Of a stretch of 20,432 nucleotides of DNA, positions 8,369 through 17,778 are shown piece after piece. The stretch comes from Ichthyophonus hoferi. Lineage: Eukaryota > Opisthokonta > Ichthyosporea > Ichthyophonida > Ichthyophonidae. The number at the start of each line of letters is the position of its first letter. Positions within the stretch are counted from its first letter, which is position 1. The notes below the pieces were generated by a model, which was given only the letters and a program-made list of their open reading frames with translations, had not been told where the DNA came from and made no database searches. The translations under genes and the position numbers were made by a program. The DNA lies in the NCBI GenBank assembly GCA_002751075.1, contig NAOQ01000390.1:15119-35550 (forward strand). The letters are read 5' to 3'.

Positions 8369-10143
8369 AACATCCTACCTACCTGCCTACCAATCTACTG
8401 TGAAATTACTTACTACTCTTTATTCTTTATTTTATTTATTTTTTATTTACTTTTGTTATGTATATAGGATATAGGATATAAGGTATAGTATATAGGACTT
8501 GTGTTGCGGTATGTAGTAATCTATTTCAAACAATGTATGTATATAAAATTACTTCGATTTTATGGAAAGCCGAATATTGTTAATCAAATACAATATAATT
8601 AAATATAATCTTTACTTATCTATAACTAAACATAGAATTGTGTACCTGGCTTAAAACTATAACTATATCTATGGTATTTTTATGTCCCAAGTGAAAGTAT
8701 ACGGTTAATGTAATAGTCCCTTCAATATAACCACTGGTTTATGGTAATATAGTTGTTAAACATGTCTTACAAGCATTATTCCCTATATTATTATATGCAC
8801 TATGTAGGGTCTAAGCTAACCATATTGACATGATCATGTTTCAATTTTTTATATGAAATATACGTTGATTATATAGAGTAATGTTAGATAATAGGATTCA
8901 CTATAAACGGCGATGGGAAGGGTAAGCAAAACAATGTTGTTAACCAGTAGTGACATTGAAACATTGAAACCCTCAACTAATATATAAATGATTATAACTA
9001 CCATATACGGCTAAGGATAGATTTAACATGCAGGCCTCTTTTCTTACCTCGTATTCGTCTCAACCTTCAGTGTTTGTTATCATCGACATCTCTGATATGT
9101 TCTTACCTAAATTGAAAAGCCTGTATGTTTTCAAACCTTTCTAATGTGATTATAGTTCTTTGCTTAGCCATGTTTATTTTTATGTCTTTTCATTTTTGCA
9201 AAATATCGATCTAAAATTTTTTAACGCATTTTAAAAATCTTTTTATATATTTATAAAATATGTTAACATATTCAAAGATACCCTGTAATTAAAACTGTAT
9301 CAAAGCAACAAGCTGCTTCTATCGCTATTCCAGTAAGAAAAACTTCCATACAACTAATTGGCGCCCCCGAACCCGTAGGCAAGTCACTAAAACTCGCTAC
9401 AGATTACTATAATTATTATATATAATAGAAATATAAATATAAACATTGATACCAAATGAAATCAATATTTTTTTACCAACTATAACTATAAAACCACACG
9501 TAGTAATTAATGTATATAAAAATATTATGCCTATACATTATATATGAAGTCCGTTTTCCTATGTTATGTAGATCGTTCAGCGTTAGGCATGTATTTTAGT
9601 ATACTGTGACGCACAGACATATATATGCACACTTACACATACAGGCAATTGTGACGACCTAATCCGTTCAGGAAAATCATCTCTATATATTAATTAAATT
9701 AACATTATAACAATAATATGAAAAAAAAAAACAGGAAAAATGACAACAGATTTCAAAGGAGACCAAGGTAATGATTACCAAAATTTAAATATTATATTGT
9801 ATAAGGATGACCAATATTTCAATATATATTCTATATATAAGGGTGTATTGGTGTATTACACAACTAACTACATGTCTTTGGCATATCTGCTAACATTCAA
9901 AAAGCAAATCCATCTAGGTAGAGCAGACTCCATAATAAAGAATGGTGCTATATTATTCTATTCAGATGTGTAGAAATAAATAATTTGCATTCATTTTGTA
10001 ATAAATTAAAGGGAAATAAATGGAATTCGTAAACATTAACCACTATAAACTATATAGGAAGGCCTGTATACCATACAGGTTTTCCAAAATGAAAAAAATT
10101 ACTATCCTGTCCTATCCTAGTCTATTATATCTTTACTTTAAAA
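8369..10143. other. intergenic DNA, nothing confidently recognised
   Basis: AT-rich sequence between convergent genes. A 77-codon frame at 9740-9973 (Tyr/Ile/Asn-rich) is the size expected by chance in such DNA and shows no known domain. A short palindrome CCTGTATACCATACAGG sits near 10064-10080, shortly downstream of the minus-strand gene stop. No poly(A) signal was confidently assigned. Confidence 0.55.
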
Positions 10144-10967
10144 TTAAAAATTAACCCTAATAGCCTCTTGGGTCTTGGCACCCTGTTCAAGGAGATAAGC
10201 GATACCCATGATAGGAGAGGAAGCCAATGGGTCTTCTTCATAAACCCTCTCATTATCATTACTATCATTACATGCAGTGGTTTCCCCTATACAATCTGTT
10301 TGATGAACCTGTAGGGATTGGTTGCAGTCAGAAGATAGTTAGAGACGATGTTTGTAAATAATTTTCTTACTAAGCACTAATTATAGCATGGTATTCTCAT
10401 ACTAGCCACGTAGAAATCATCTAAACCATATTTTTGGTATATATTTATTACAATAAACGGCAATAAAAAGATCAAACATACCTCAATATCTTGAATATCT
10501 TCTTCCTCTCCCTTCTTAGGTGAAGGCGAAGGAGTTATAATTCCAAGGTCTTCCTCGGACGGGCATTCATTACTATCATCACAATTACTCTTTATCCGCT
10601 TTCTAGCAGTTAATGTCGTCTCCTGTCTTAATCGCTTTTGTCTATCTTCCTCTTCTACCATATCCCACACACTCAGGTTATTGCTATTATCATTATTACA
10701 ACTAAACTTATTATTTGGTTTGGGTATCTTTCGGATGGATTTTCTCAAGCCATTCCTTTGGCCATAAGAGTAAGAGGATATAGTTCGCACACGTAAAACT
10801 GCCTCTAAGGCCTTATCATAAACGCCTTGAATGAGAACGGTATTAAGTAGGTTTGATCTATGTTGCCAGGTTTGTAGTTTGCGTAAGGAAACATGAAGTA
10901 AAAATCGTTCGTAAGAGACATCGCCAGAGTTACTCATAGGCGGGGAAACAGACCACGCGTCACTCAT
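10144..10967 (-). CDS. SERTA-like motif nuclear protein, two exons (216 residues)
   Basis: Exon 1 runs from ATG 10967 down to 10482 (162 codons) and ends GAG|GTATGT. Exon 2 runs from 10308 to 10144 (54 codons plus TAA) after the acceptor CCCTACAG. The junction is phase 0 and the intron is 173 bases. Residues 18-55 read SYERFLLHVSLRKLQ, a short spacer, then NLLNTVLIQGVY. This resembles the SERTA motif of SERTAD/CDCA4 cofactors (LLxxSLxKLxx...LxxxVLIxN). Next come a polar Asn-rich segment, a basic stretch at about 108-126 (KRLRQ...ARKRIK) that looks like a nuclear localisation signal, and acidic Ser/Pro-rich tracts (135-162). Exon 2 ends with a helix-like MGIAYLLEQGAKTQEAI tail. Animal SERTA proteins bind cell-cycle transcription factors; any such role here is inference. 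The gene structure is well supported, the family less so. Confidence 0.7.
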
Positions 10968-12876
10968 TATTAAGGTGTGTATATAAATATATAACTAAAT
11001 ATATATATGTGCAAAATGATAACTAAATATATATAGATATATATATAGGAACAATGAGTTGTACAATGCAGGACAGACTATTATAACACTATAATGTCAT
11101 AAAGCCACCACCGGTATCACTGTCGGGGGTATCTATAATATCACACTTTTCGTAATGCAAATTTAAATATAGTATATTTTCTATTAGTGGATTAATATAT
11201 ATAGTTTAATATAGTTTATTATTGTAATGTTTCATACTAAGAAAAATGTCAAAAATTTATAAAATATATTTTATAGTTTATTTGTTATGTATATATATCT
11301 TTAAATTTTCAAGGGGTTCTAGATTTATAAAGAAGAATCTCAATTCATTCATTAGTCAATGGGGACTATTTATAAATATGATTTATGATGCCTGATACAT
11401 AGCCAATAACAACACATTTTATATTAAGACCCCAGCTAAGAAGATTGATCATCTGCGGACTGGCGGCTTATTGAGCTAGGACTCCAAGACTTAATAATAT
11501 ACACCCATGGTTTTCAAAGGTTTAAACTATTTTTAACTGTTTTTTTTGTAGTATGCAAGTTTGTAAAAGATAGTGTGCTTTATAATTTAATGAAGAATGG
11601 GCTTGGACATTGAAAATAGAAACCAGGCTATGAAGTATTATTGTGTATGACTACAAATAATAAATAATACATTGCTAGTACAATACAAACAAAAAAGTCT
11701 GCTTAATTATAAATTTATTATTAAAAACATGAATGAACTAAAATAAAATTTATATAATAATAGTATTTCCTGGGCACCAAGAACGTTATAATTATGATAT
11801 CTACAACTCAACCCCTGATCAAATGTTTAGCCTATATTGTGGAACCATCATAAGGACTTTGCACTTGCATCTGTACCTACTTATTATTCGCTAAAGATCA
11901 TTGTTGGGTCATATGAATATTACAATCTAATCGTAGCTAGATCATGCTATTATATCATTATATCATACGCCGTAGATTATTAAGTTACCTTATAAACCAC
12001 ATCAAAACCTTAAATTCCTGAATATAACTTAACATTAAGAGGGTCTGCACATATGTTGCATATCATCCATTTCAATGTATTTATATGTACAAATAATAGA
12101 ATTCATTGATACATAATCACGTATATTATTAACTCGCTCATATTAACAAACTAAACTATACTTCTTTTTTCGATTAGTTCCATTATCGCCAGCTGAGTGA
12201 CCAATTGACTTACTCTATCATCATGTATAGGATCCTTCATATTTCGGAGTGGCTAGACTTAACACGTTTGACTCAGGCACACATAGAAACTGGACTAAAT
12301 CATTCATTGGTTTAAACAGAAAGCCCCTTGGCCCCATTTACACAATGATAATTGGCGATTTTAAAATATTAAGTGATATTTAAGGCGCCTAGTAACATTC
12401 TTTTATAACCATACCACATTGGGTTTTCTATACCGTGTATGGTATATGATATTTTTTTACTATTAATAGAAATATTATGAATTCTTTTTCAATCAGCCTG
12501 AAAATGAATAATATTGCTTTTGGATAAAATAAGAAACCAACTGTATTGTCTGCCGTAGGCTTAGCCCGAATCCAAACCATAACCCCCCAATAGTCATAGA
12601 TATAGATTACGATACCTTATATAGTAGTTTATGTAACATTAAGAGGCATTGGGTTATACTAGTTGACTCGTCACAATCTTTAACCATCCTATTCTACTAT
12701 ACTAACTGTCCAAAAATGCCCCGAAATCAGCTAGAAGCCAATGTTCTAATGTGCTCCAAAATCTAACACACATTGATTGTGTCGATACCCGATTAAACTA
12801 ACGTCCTATTTATGCAGAGCCTGAAGCTTAACTTGTATATTTTACTAATGTTGGTATTCGCTGAGGATTATTTTCA
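10968..12876. other. long stretch without a confident gene
   Basis: It starts with TATATA microsatellite upstream of the minus-strand gene. One short minus-strand open stretch at 11089-11180 looks like a terminal exon (acceptor AATAG, 29 codons ending TPDSDTGGGFMTL, then TAG), but no partner exon is secure. Another minus-strand frame around 12170-12250 (reading KDPIHDDRVSQLVTQ) contains possible donors. These could be parts of an unrecognised gene or chance. The remainder, 12260-12876, shows nothing I could name. Confidence 0.4.
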
Positions 12877-13111
12877 ATATTTTCCAATTTTTGTTGTGGA
12901 GAAGCAGCCGTTATTGCATTATTGTACACCTATGGATTCAACTCATGTGTCGCATGACGATGGTTTTTTAGATATGATTATATTCGTAATGTATATAATG
13001 TAGCTAACGATCCCAACTAGACGTTAGCCATGTGACTCATATGAGTTGAATCCATAGGAGTACAATTGTGCAATTAACGGTTGTTTTCTCACAGCAAAAA
13101 TTGGAAAATAT
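12877..13111. repeat. long hairpin: about 80-base inverted repeat with 72-base loop
   Basis: The arms 12877-12956 and 13029-13111 are reverse complements at roughly 80% by eye. They share ATATTTTCCAATTTTTG, GCCGTTA or ACCGTTA, ATTGTAC and CCTATGGATTCAACTCAT. Weaker pairing continues outside both arms. A 63-codon frame (12812-13003) covers the left arm but has no recognisable domain. It may be an inverted duplication of a coding fragment, a foldback element or a hairpin small-RNA locus. Confidence 0.8.
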
Positions 13112-13131
13112 CCCCTAGCTGTGTACTGTGA

Positions 13132-13302
13132 ATGATGTGCTACGACGAATGCAGGCGCCAGTGTTACGTTGCCTTCTCTTTCAATATGTTCTATGGGTTA
13201 ATGCCAAGCACATTCATCTCATTATTCTACTTTAGCATGGAAGCCTACCGCTTTCTGCATATTCAAAATATTGCAACTTTTCTACATACGGGAAAATCAT
13301 AG
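13132..13302 (+). CDS. small open reading frame, unknown (56 codons)
   Basis: The frame runs from ATG 13132 to TAG 13300-13302, just right of the hairpin. The peptide starts MMCYDECRRQCYVAFSFNMF and is rich in Phe, Tyr and Met, with a hydrophobic middle (about 17-38). I recognise no family. The local DNA is less AT-rich than typical flanks, so it may be a real exon or a remnant of coding DNA. Chance remains a serious alternative. Confidence 0.2.
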   Translation: MMCYDECRRQCYVAFSFNMFYGLMPSTFISLFYFSMEAYRFLHIQNIATFLHTGKS

Positions 13303-13521
13303 TGAGGTTTAAGGTAAGATCTTTTAACTAGTAAACTCCATTCCCATTTATGTGAATTCCATTCCGATTAGCCTTATAAGGTAAAAACATTTTCTGGAAG
13401 AATAATTGGGGTCCCAGGACACAAACTAAAATTTCTTTGACAAACATTTAATACAATACCACTTACCTTCCTGCAATTGGCGCTCACGTTTACTAGTTGC
13501 TTAAATATTCCGGGTGATTAG

Positions 13522-13740
13522 AACAATCTATGGGCAACCCCACGTTACTATGCTTTTTATAAAAAGTACTGGAAGATAGGGAAGCCTCTCAAAATCGAGT
13601 ACTCTGTCTCTAACACACTCGCATATAATTGGAAGACTACTCCACGTGTCTGCCAACTGTTGACATATTGGATGATAAAAAGACTGTACGTAAACAATGA
13701 CGGTGCATCTACATATGACTGGCTCACATGTTCTTTATGA
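13522..13740 (+). CDS. coding-like open stretch without ATG start, unknown (72 codons)
   Basis: A frame open from an AG at 13520-13521 (TGATTAG, a possible splice acceptor) runs to TGA at 13738-13740. It reads ATPRYYAFYKKYWKIGKPL, then SVSNTLAYNWKTTPRVCQLL, with many Trp, Tyr and Lys residues and balanced codon use unlike translated AT-rich spacer. It looks like a true exon or the remains of one. I could not place it in a family. It lies within the debris region that leads into the repeat complex, so a mobile-element origin is possible. Confidence 0.25.
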   Translation, partial: NNLWATPRYYAFYKKYWKIGKPLKIEYSVSNTLAYNWKTTPRVCQLLTYWMIKRLYVNNDGASTYDWLTCSL

Positions 13741-14715
13741 GATTATTTTCCGTTTTGCTACAAAAAATGGACTGCTACGATCAACTCAACTCGTTCACTA
13801 GAGCGCATGCAAAATAAACAAAACTTAACCGTTTTTATACTCAGGAATGAAACTTAATTATGGTGTAGTGAGGCGTACAAAGTATTTCCTATTACAATAT
13901 ACGATCTATATGTAGCCTGCTCGTTTTATCTTTTTGATCATTTCTCTATTTAGATAGTAGGCGAGTAACATACTTATCTTGAAGTTACCATATTAGTACC
14001 GAGAACCTTTACAGGTGTTATAAAATATTATAGAGTGGAACCTTGGTATGTGTAACCATGGAGGAAAAAATAGAACTTCTCAATTTTCTCAATGAAATGG
14101 ACGTTGAATTTGGTGCATCCCTCTAACTCGGGCTAATGAGGAGATAAGAGCTAGGATGAGAGGGAGAGGGAGGCTATGCTGGCGATAAAGCCAAACGTAA
14201 AAGAAAGAAACCAAAAGTCATTAATAAAGGAACCCCCCTCACATACGCGGTATCAATTTACATAGTGACGTAGCTCCACTTTACGATCGATTTCATCGTG
14301 CGATTTCATTGCACCCAAGCGCATCAAAGCATCTATCCGTTCTAAATTGGAACCGAGATATAATTACTACGCTCAATTACTTAAGAGAGTTGGTGTATAT
14401 GGGCCTTCAATAGAGCCTCTAGCACAACAACCGAGTCTTAAAGACAGGCCTGATCAAGCAGCTATCACTTAAACTGGACAAATAACAATAGCCACTACCA
14501 GTTATATAATTGGAGATCCCGGTAGCTGTGTAAAAGTCGATAAAACTGGCACAGATTAAGATGAAGACCGGACATGTTTACCCTTTATTTTACCATTTCA
14601 ACAGGATTTAAACTATTATTATCAGGTAAAGGATAAGTCAATACTACCCTCTTGTTGATCATAATCTAGTCCTAGATGGTTGGTTTATATCCTTAACCAA
14701 TAAATTTGGTTTATT
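13741..14715. pseudogene. decayed coding-like sequence, unclassified
   Basis: The stretch has coding flavour but no intact gene. A frame beginning at the ATG near 14058 (MEEKIELLNFLNEMDVEFG) is followed by a strongly basic Lys/Arg cluster near 14195-14220 and by the open stretch RSKLEPRYNYYAQLLKRVGV near 14339-14398. An acidic/helical start followed by a basic cluster can occur in structural proteins of retroelements, but no diagnostic domain was seen. It is treated as a broken fossil of unknown family and probably belongs with the repeat family to its right. Confidence 0.35.
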
Positions 14716-15072
14716 GGTATTGTTAAAAACAAATATTTAATTAATTAAGAATTTCTTTATATAGCTATAAATATTTAACATTATTCACAATTATCATTAC
14801 ATATGTATCCTGGAAAACTAGTTAGTACAATCTATTGGTGTTAAACGACGATAGCACGTTACTTAGACATCCTGCCAAAAGCAAGTCCTGCTGACTTGTC
14901 TAATAATAAAAATGTGTCTTAGGATATCTGCACTCCGTGTATGCAAAGGAACACGTTAAAACACCCTTTAAGTCAGTATTCCCTCTTTTTCTAGACGAAT
15001 ATAGGTCACAAGAACGCTCCCATCTCTACATATTATTCCAACAAGTATTAATCTTTCCCGCAGGTTATCCTA
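14716..15072 (+). repeat. unclassified repeat family, copy A
   Basis: It aligns in the same direction with 17343-17772. Shared blocks are TTGTTAAAA, TTAATTAATT, CTTTATATAG, ATTACATATG, CAATCTATTGGTGTTAAA, AAGTCC followed by GCTGACTTGT, and TATGCAAAG or CATGCAAAG. Copy A lacks about 75 bases present in the right-hand copy. Identity is roughly 70-80% by eye, so the copies are old. Both appear broken; the family could not be named. Confidence 0.65.
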
Positions 15073-15538
15073 GTATTTGGTGTTTTCTAATCACGTGTAG
15101 GTTTCGAACCATAAAGAATGTCAGCACAGCAGGCTTTCTTTTATACTTGCAACTAGAAGGCTGCTAAAAGTCTCACCCAGGATATTAAGCTTTATATATA
15201 TACTATATATAATTGTTCTTTCCTGATTGATTCAGGTTCTACTCCATTGTTTGCATAGTGATGCACTAATAATACTATGTTTCTACTGAATAGGCTCTAT
15301 TTAATAAAATTAAGGTAATACCACTAGTTGTTAAATCAATACTTTGTAGAAACATTAAAAATATAATCTATATAATAGACTGTATGTGCTATGCTACAGT
15401 ACTGTGTAAGTTATTAATTCTAGTTGAAGTTGGTTGTGAAATCATGGGCACCTTGGAAATCATAACATCGTATGATAATTGGTAATGGTAGGTAATAACG
15501 CGAGTGTTTACAGTCACAATTTCCAAACTGAAAGGCTA
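15073..15538. other. spacer between repeat copies, nothing recognised
   Basis: AT-rich sequence. A 76-codon plus-strand frame (14937-15167) enters it from copy A but shows no domain and is within the range expected from decayed repeat sequence. No gene, hairpin or recognisable element was found in the remainder. Confidence 0.5.
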
Positions 15539-16728
15539 ATCTCAACTTATTAGTAATAGAAACCTGAGATAGTCTCTTACATATAATTACGTGTGATATA
15601 TATAAATATATATATTCTGAAACAAAAAGAAACAGAAATTTGAGTATGCTTTATCATAAGATCATGTAAGAATTGTTAGAACCAAGGCTTACACTCCACT
15701 TAAATAGATGTTCTTCATTATTATTATTGTTATTATCTTTGTTCATTGCCATTTAGAGAAAGCATTTGTTCCAGTTATTTTGAACGGAATTTGGAATTCT
15801 TGGTGGCAATCACTCTTCAGACTAGTTAATCGCGTGGAGCTAAAATATTATCAAACCAATTAGCCTACATAATAGATCCAAGATAAGAAACGTTCATTAA
15901 TCACTCAAAAGCAAGAATGGATGGATGTCGTCAAGGTGGCCACAGATGTACATGAGGACCATATACAAAAGTTACTTTAATGAAAGGTATGTCCATTCTT
16001 GTTCCTTAGTGGTTAATGAACGTTTCTTATCTTGGATCAACAAGACTAGGGACTCCTGAGCATACGTTTTCCAGAGATCATCACGTTGACGAAGAAAATC
16101 TTTTTCGATTGAGAAAATGACCCTGGTTCAACCTCTTTTTGAAAGATTTAGGAACTTTTCCATGAGAGTGGAGTAGCTCCAAACTAAAAATTTGCTTTTC
16201 GAGGCCGATTAGAGCCAACGTGCAAACTTCGGCACAAAGGGACCACCAGCTTCTACTTTTTACTAAAATTGCTCCTGGTGTCCTACAAAAATTGCAAGAA
16301 CAATCCAATGCGGTTGTAGCGGCAAAGAAACTAGCCAAATTCAAGAAATTGCCATTTCCGGACACTTTGCAGACTAACTTTAGAGATTTAATGTAGGAAT
16401 CTACGGTAGGGCTTCAAATTCAAGACACCGCTCGTATCATCATAGAGCAAGTGACAAAGGAGATGAAACTACACATGCTTGAAGTTAAATCTCTTATTTC
16501 TAATCTATCCAACACTATTTCCAAATTACGTGCACGCTCTAGAGCTCCATGCCCACATAAAACGTTTTTGCATTCTCCCCAGTAGTCTAGGTCTAATTCC
16601 CATACTCAAATTTCTGTTTCTCTTTGTTTTAGAATATATATTTATATATATCACACGTAATTATATATAGGAGACTAGAAGTCCTGTCTTGTATGTATCT
16701 CAGGTTTCTATTACTAATAAGTTGAGAT
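15539..16728. mobile_element. inverted-repeat-bounded element, about 1.19 kb, unclassified and broken
   Basis: The ends 15539-15648 and 16601-16728 are reverse complements at about 90% by eye over the aligned part (ATCTCAACTTATTAGTAATA, ATAATTACGTGTGATATATA, AAACAGAAATTTGAG), the right arm carrying some 30 extra bases. Inside lies copy C (15993-16412) of a repeat that also occurs as copy B at 16924-17342. A smaller hairpin pairs 15874-15919 with 15993-16038 around a 73-base loop. Copy C has open stretches on both strands: minus 16081-16365, and plus-strand stretches such as NAVVAAKKLAKFKKL and a helical EQVTKEMKLHMLEVKSLISN with coiled-coil character. No reverse transcriptase, transposase or integrase domain was visible, so its class is unknown. 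Confidence 0.6.
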
Positions 16729-16968
16729 GCGTATTTCATTTTGAAAATTGTGATAGCAAACCATCGCATTATTCCCTACAAAAATTGCAGGAGTAATTTT
16801 AGTAAAAAGTACAGGCTGGTGGTCCCTTTGTGCCGGAGTTTGCATGTCGGGACACACCCTCGACTCAAGTGGCTTTTGTATATGGTCCCAATATACATCT
16901 GTGGCCATCTTGACGAAATCTGACCATTCTTGTTCCTTAGTGGCTAATGAACGTTTCTTATCTTAGAT
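16729..16968 (-). repeat. inverted partial copy of the same repeat family
   Basis: 16873-16968 is the reverse complement of 15874-15971 (DHIQK-type open stretch with GGCCACAGATGTA and ACCATATACAAAAG). 16785-16835 is the reverse complement of part of copies B and C (CACAAAGGGACCACCAGC, CTTTTTACTAAAATT). A minus-strand frame spans 16714-16908. The arrangement shows that parts of this family have been inverted against one another within 1 kb. Confidence 0.65.
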
Positions 16969-17772
16969 CAGCAAGATTAGGAACCCCTGGGCATGCGCGT
17001 TCCAGAGATCATCATGTTGACGAAGCAAATCTTCTTCGGTTGGGTAAATAACTGTCCAGTTCAACACCTTTTCTAAGGAATTAGGAACTTTTCCTTGAGA
17101 CTGGAGTAGCTCCAGACTAAAAATTTGCTTTTTGAGGCCGATTAGAGCCATGTAAACCTCGGCACAAAGGGACCACCAGCTTCTACTTTTTACTAAAATT
17201 GCTCCAGGAGCCCTACAAAAACTGCAAGAACAATCCAATGCGGTTGTAGCAGCAAAGAAACTAGCCAAATTCAAGAAATTGTTATTGCCAGACACTTTGG
17301 AGACCAACTTTAGAGATACAATGGACGAATCTATGGCAGGGTTGTTAAAACAGACCTACGTAATTAATTCAGCTACGTCTTTATATAGTTATAATCACCT
17401 AATGTTATTAGCAAGTATTATTACATATGCAGTCTGGAAACATAGTTGGTTCAATCTATTGGTGTTAAATGTCAATCCAAGATGACTAATCAAGATTGAA
17501 CCAGCCAATGGCAGAGGTTCCACGACTATATAATAAGTGATTTCAGATCATATGATTGGGGTCCAGATAACTCATTGATTAAGCATGGTGCCCAAGACAA
17601 GTCCCGCTGACTTGTTCAATAATAAGAAATATATCTTAGCATATCTGTATTCCGTGCATGCAAAGAGACACATTTAAACACTCCTTAATTAGGGATTATA
17701 TCTCCTTCTAAACAAATAGAGATAACATAGGCCACATGAACACTTTTGTGTCTCTATTTATTATTCTTAACA
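16924..17772 (+). repeat. unclassified repeat family, copy B
   Basis: The left half (16924-17342) matches copy C (15993-16412) at roughly 85-90% by eye. The right half (17343-17772) matches copy A (14716-15072). Copy B is thus the most complete version here and links the other two. A minus-strand frame (16963-17307) and plus-strand stretches such as NAVVAAKKLAKFKKL are both open across the left half, so the coding strand is uncertain. It is treated as a broken fossil. Its right end lies within 7 bases of the phosphatase stop codon. Confidence 0.65.
17757..17762 (-). terminator. candidate poly(A) signal AATAAA for the phosphatase gene
   Basis: TTTATT on the plus strand reads AATAAA on the minus strand, 16 bases beyond the stop codon of the phosphatase. 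It falls within the end of repeat copy B. Such a short distance is unusual but possible. The position makes the repeat the likely source of the 3' end. Confidence 0.4.
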
Positions 17773-17778
17773 GTGGCT

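Noticed and set aside
9060-9110. Minus-strand stretch between an AG acceptor and a GTAAGA donor near 9055-9110
   Set aside because: All three frames are closed or too short, with no family similarity.
9358-9380. TTGGCGCCCCCGAACCCG, resembling a tRNA primer-binding site
   Set aside because: No flanking long terminal repeats, polypurine tract or coding remains were seen around it, and its reverse complement does not form a proper tRNA arm. Probably coincidence.
9740-9973. 77-codon plus-strand frame
   Set aside because: In DNA this AT-rich a handful of such frames per 20 kb is expected. There is no recognisable domain, no splice support and no composition change.
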